Below the pieces are notes generated by a model. It was given only the letters and a program-made list of their open reading frames with translations. It was not told where the DNA came from and made no database searches. Shown in pieces: positions 60,827 to 64,000 of a stretch of 64,000 nt of DNA. Both the position numbers and the translations under genes were made by a program. Every line of letters begins with the position of its first letter. Positions within the stretch are counted from its first letter, which is position 1. Source of the stretch: Gorsachius magnificus (taxonomy: Eukaryota > Chordata > Aves > Pelecaniformes > Ardeidae); NCBI GenBank assembly GCA_034008185.1, contig CM067091.1:6551799-6615798 (forward strand), read 5' to 3'.

Positions 60827-61081
60827 CAGACACAGGAACGTCCTCTGTTAGTACAGGATGAAGACAAACTAAAAAAGCAGGAGATACCTACTGAGACAGC
60901 CTTTCCCCGGCAAGCAAGTGAAGAAACTCTTCCAAAGGTTTCTATTCCAATTCCTGAAGAGCAGAAATCACTCAAAAAGTGTCAGCTGTACTCTAGCATT
61001 TTTCCTTCTCCACGTATTCCCTTTATGATGTCCTTTCTCCTGGTCGTAGCACTGACTGTTTGGTGGCTGCTCTTTCTCTGA
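60827..61081 (+). CDS. EPB41: Candidate alternative last exon with C-terminal membrane segment
   Basis: After a pyrimidine-rich tract and a tandem acceptor (AAGCAG, both in frame), 84 codons stay open to TGA at 61079-61081. Phase 0 fits exon 17. The first ~60 residues are polar: QTQERPLLVQDEDKLKKQE, a Pro/Glu stretch with SIPIPEEQKSLKK, then CQLYSSIFPSPR. The last ~20, PFMMSFLLVVALTVWWLLFL, are uninterrupted hydrophobic and end the protein. This is the architecture of a tail anchor. A product ending here would lack the canonical C-terminal domain. A weak internal donor AAG|GTTTCT at 60937 could instead make it a 37-codon internal cassette. No canonical poly(A) signal was seen nearby. The frame is clear; exon status is inferred. 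Confidence 0.5.
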   Translation, partial: QTQERPLLVQDEDKLKKQEIPTETAFPRQASEETLPKVSIPIPEEQKSLKKCQLYSSIFPSPRIPFMMSFLLVVALTVWWLLFL

Positions 61082-64000
61082 GTGGCAACAGGGTCATGTT
61101 GAAACCTCAAGACCAAAGCTCCTGAATTTCTTGGCTGTAGCCTCTGCTGCATCTTCCTTGTCCTGGTCTTCCCTGTCTCCGTAGTTCGCTGTCCCAGGGA
61201 GGGACACCCCACGGCTGTCGTGTTAATCCTGCTCTGTGTCATTGTGTAGCTGTGATCCGGGACCTGGCAGGAGTGGTCATGGATTGCCAGGTCCATTCTG
61301 AAGTTTCCTAGCGTGCAAAAGCAAATTCTCTGAACCATGCTCCTGAAGGCTGTAAGAGGGCAGACGGGGAGCATAAATATGTAGGAGGAGACGTTTGCTT
61401 CTTCAGCCCCTGTAGACTTCATGTAGGAATTGCTGAAGACTCGCTTTTAAGCTTCTTGTTTTAAGTGTAAGATGTTCACAAGCTGAAGAATTTGATACTG
61501 ATCCACAAGAGGCTCTACAGCAATCTGCTGAATCTAATCCATAACCACTCCTTTTCTAGGAAACTAAGATTGGCATTTAAATACAAAGTGTTGATTATCA
61601 ATGCTGCTGTTAGTGTTAACTTTGAGACAGGGATGGGCAACTTTTCATTTTCCCAGTGGGGGGGGGAAGCCTTTTGCAAAGCATTGCCGCTTCCCTCTCA
61701 CACCCTTATTCTTGTTTCCAAGGAAGTACATCCTGTTATAGGAGAAAACCCATTGCAAAGGAAATATTTATTGTAAACATAGATTAATCATTTTTCTGAA
61801 TCTGGTGGTCTTGGTGCATTTCAGTGTGGGTTTGGTTTTTTTTAATTTGTGTTGAACTAACTGGTGCATGTTCGCTTAGGTTGCAGGAATGGAGTGACCT
61901 GCTGTTAGGTACATCTCCTCTGTTAGCATGTTGACTTTACCACATCAGGACACACTTCTAATGTTAAAGCCATCGGTTGTTTTGACTTCTCTAACGAAAC
62001 CGTTGCATGCCGCTTGTTGTTTCTTGCCTACAAATGTAAATGTCTGGATGATGCTCACGTTTATCCGAGTTACCCTGGTTGAGCTGCATAGGCTCCGGGG
62101 ATGAGTTGCCCAGCTGGGCTGAGCAGAACTGGTTTGCAAAGCCGGAGGGAAGATGGGACTTTGTGTCTACGGGGTTTCTTTTCTGTATATAGTAATTATG
62201 GGACCGAGCTGAGCCAACTGCTTCTCCTTTCGGTAGTAATCTGCTTTCTGTTGCTTTCTCTGGAGGATTGGTGCAGACACAGTTTATTCTGAGAACAGCC
62301 ACCAGTGCCATCAGTGTTGGCAGCTGCTCCAGCAGCGCAGAAGAGAAAGGAGTAGACCTTTATTACGGGGACTAAAATGTGTGAATATGTATAAATACAT
62401 GTATTTATAACCCTTTCTAGATCTGTATCTGTGTGAACAGTGTTATTTAGGAAGGTAGCAGATAAGCTTGCAGGAAAAAGACATAAGGCAAATACGGCAT
62501 GTGCTGTCTGATCTGAAGGACTGTGGTGTATCACGGACCATTTGAGCCACTTCTCTTGCTCTCAGTGTACAGGTTGAGGCGCTCTAAATGCTGTCTCGGA
62601 AACTTAGGTTGCTAGTGAAACCCTTAGTTTTAATCTTGCAGGAATCTTTCTGATTACTCTTGTAACCTGCTCCGATTAGTTCACCAGTTTGTGCCTTTAG
62701 GACTTTGTTTTTGTGAGAATGCTGATTTTTCATTGGAAAGTATTCTTCCCTTTTTAATACACTGCCTTTAATACACAGTCTTCCTCTTTCAGTGGTTGGA
62801 AGGTGTAGAAGTCAGTGGGTTGTTGTAGAGGCGTACCGTGGTGCCAAGGAGAGCTGTCAGCATCGTAGCCTGCCTGCTGCCTGCGTGCTCGGCACGGGCA
62901 GCGGACGGACGGTGCTGCTCGGCGGGCTGCGTGCCTGCACCCTAGGAACGCGCCTTAGGACGCACGTGAACTCCATCGAGCTCGGCATGAAGTTTAGGAA
63001 GGCTATCTCGAGAGGGTGGGCCCTGCAGAGGTAGGAGAGGCAGGGAAGGATGCTGAGGTGCCACGTGCTGTGCAGAAAATGCAGGATGGGAGAAGCCAGG
63101 GGGGATGCTTCTGGCTGGGGTTCCTTGCCTGAAGCTCTTTCCCAAAATTGGAACAAGCATGATGAAAAACAGGGACTGTTCGTTTTCCCTGACATGACGT
63201 GGAGAGGGAATGGACGGGATTTTTCTGTCCATATTCCCTGGAGAAGAGCAGCTTAAACACACACCTGCTTCCTTTCAAAAGCCATTGCTTGGGTTCGCTG
63301 CCGCGATGCTGCTTTGAGCGCTGTTGAGGTTCCCGCACGCTCTCTTTCTGAACTGATGACAAGTACTTTGAAGCCATACCAGTGGGTTTTGCAAAGCCAT
63401 GGTTTCTGTAGCTCTATCTACCATTTCCAAAGGACCCGAAGTCTAAAAATCTTTGCCCAGAGCAATGTTTGAACATAGAGCTCAGGGTATCTTATCCCAG
63501 AGCGATGAGAGATGTGCTCTGTTGGTCACTTAAACGCAATTCTTTAGCTTCTTCATTAGAACGGTCTCTCTCTGTCTTATTCTTTTTTTAAACTTGAGAT
63601 AAAGCTGGTTATCATCAGCAGAAAAACTTTGAAACTTTACATTCTGAGAATGCTCAGGAACATTTTTGGGATTTATATAACAGCTATCACTGCAGAGTAT
63701 AAAGAAACTGAACAAATACTTTCTATTTCTATGGCAGTTTAGAGGCCAGTTACCTATATTCATCTGGGTGGATATGATCTCTTCTAACAGAGAAAGCCTA
63801 TAGCTTACCAGGAACAGAAACCTCATCCGTTCGATGCCGCAGTGATGTGCCCGCTGTGCTCCAGCCCCTTTGCCGGTCGCTGCTACGCTCTTTTTTCTTG
63901 TTTGCTTGTAAGGCAAAGGGAGCTATAGATGTGCCCCATGGCAGTCCACGTAAGGTCTCGTTCCTGCACATCATGCATCTTGTACATGTCAGTGCTGTGC
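61082..64000 (+). other. EPB41: EPB41 intron 17 continued; 3' exons not in window
   Basis: I looked for the next conserved 4.1R segments (the PPLVKTQTVTIS block and the C-terminal domain) and did not find them, so the canonical 3' exons are beyond the window. Only homopolymers and ordinary intron-like sequence are seen. By eye there is no AATAAA or ATTAAA that would end a transcript using the 61079 stop. Confidence 0.6.

Noticed and set aside
62792..63034. 80-codon frame after a TTTCAG acceptor-like site near 62791, considered as a 3' exon of EPB41
   Set aside because: The peptide has no similarity to the conserved C-terminal domain of 4.1R, and no suitable donor or terminator was seen.
1..64000. 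tRNA, rRNA, CRISPR or operon-like features
   Set aside because: None recognised. The window is intron-rich vertebrate DNA with a single spliced gene.

Overview
The window is vertebrate nuclear DNA, most probably from a bird, read in the sense orientation of one large gene. Spliced by eye, seventeen coding exons on the + strand encode erythrocyte protein 4.1 (4.1R, EPB41), which I recognise from its headpiece, FERM domain, FERM-adjacent region, spectrin-actin-binding region and the exon lengths of the mammalian gene. The avian assignment rests on four CR1-type LINE fragments with the typical 3' end (three antisense, one sense), large AT/GC-heterogeneous introns and a GC-rich first exon. I see no second protein-coding gene on either strand.

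Layout. Positions 1 to about 3660 are upstream flank with no supported gene. About 3660-4215 is a CpG island with CCAAT boxes, GC boxes and a G-quadruplex motif; it ends at a strong splice donor (4211/4212) and is the likely promoter and non-coding first exon. Intron 1 (4212-29811, 25.6 kb) begins with a 440-bp GT/GC-rich simple repeat and carries two antisense CR1 pieces and a sense CR1 tail. The first coding exon (29812-30280) has AUG-1. The next (32643-32873) has the internal AUG-2 used for the short 80-kDa form. Exons at 35566-45520 encode the FERM domain, and 45860-46032 the FERM-adjacent region. Between 47148 and 49906 are three related, phase-1, Glu-rich cassette exons. Exon 13 (51453-51664) is followed by the alternative exons 14, 15 and 16 (57, 42 and 63 nt, the same sizes as in mammals) and exon 17 (57437-57616). 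The canonical C-terminal domain exons were not found and must lie beyond 64000.

How the parts work together. The FERM domain carries the band 3, glycophorin C, p55 and calmodulin contacts. Exon 16 plus the start of exon 17 binds spectrin and actin, so its splicing switches the membrane-skeleton function. The sequence shows much of the control apparatus: a 17-nt AUG-1 acceptor switch, TGCATG (RBFOX) sites after exon 16 and before exon 14, weak donors on the regulated exons, and NAGNAG acceptors.

The two observations most worth following are the tandem triplet of acidic cassettes between exons 12 and 13, which I do not know from mammalian 4.1R, and a possible alternative last exon at 60827-61081. 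The latter joins in phase to exon 17 and would end the protein in a hydrophobic segment at the very C-terminus, giving a tail-anchored, CTD-less 4.1R. Both need transcript evidence.
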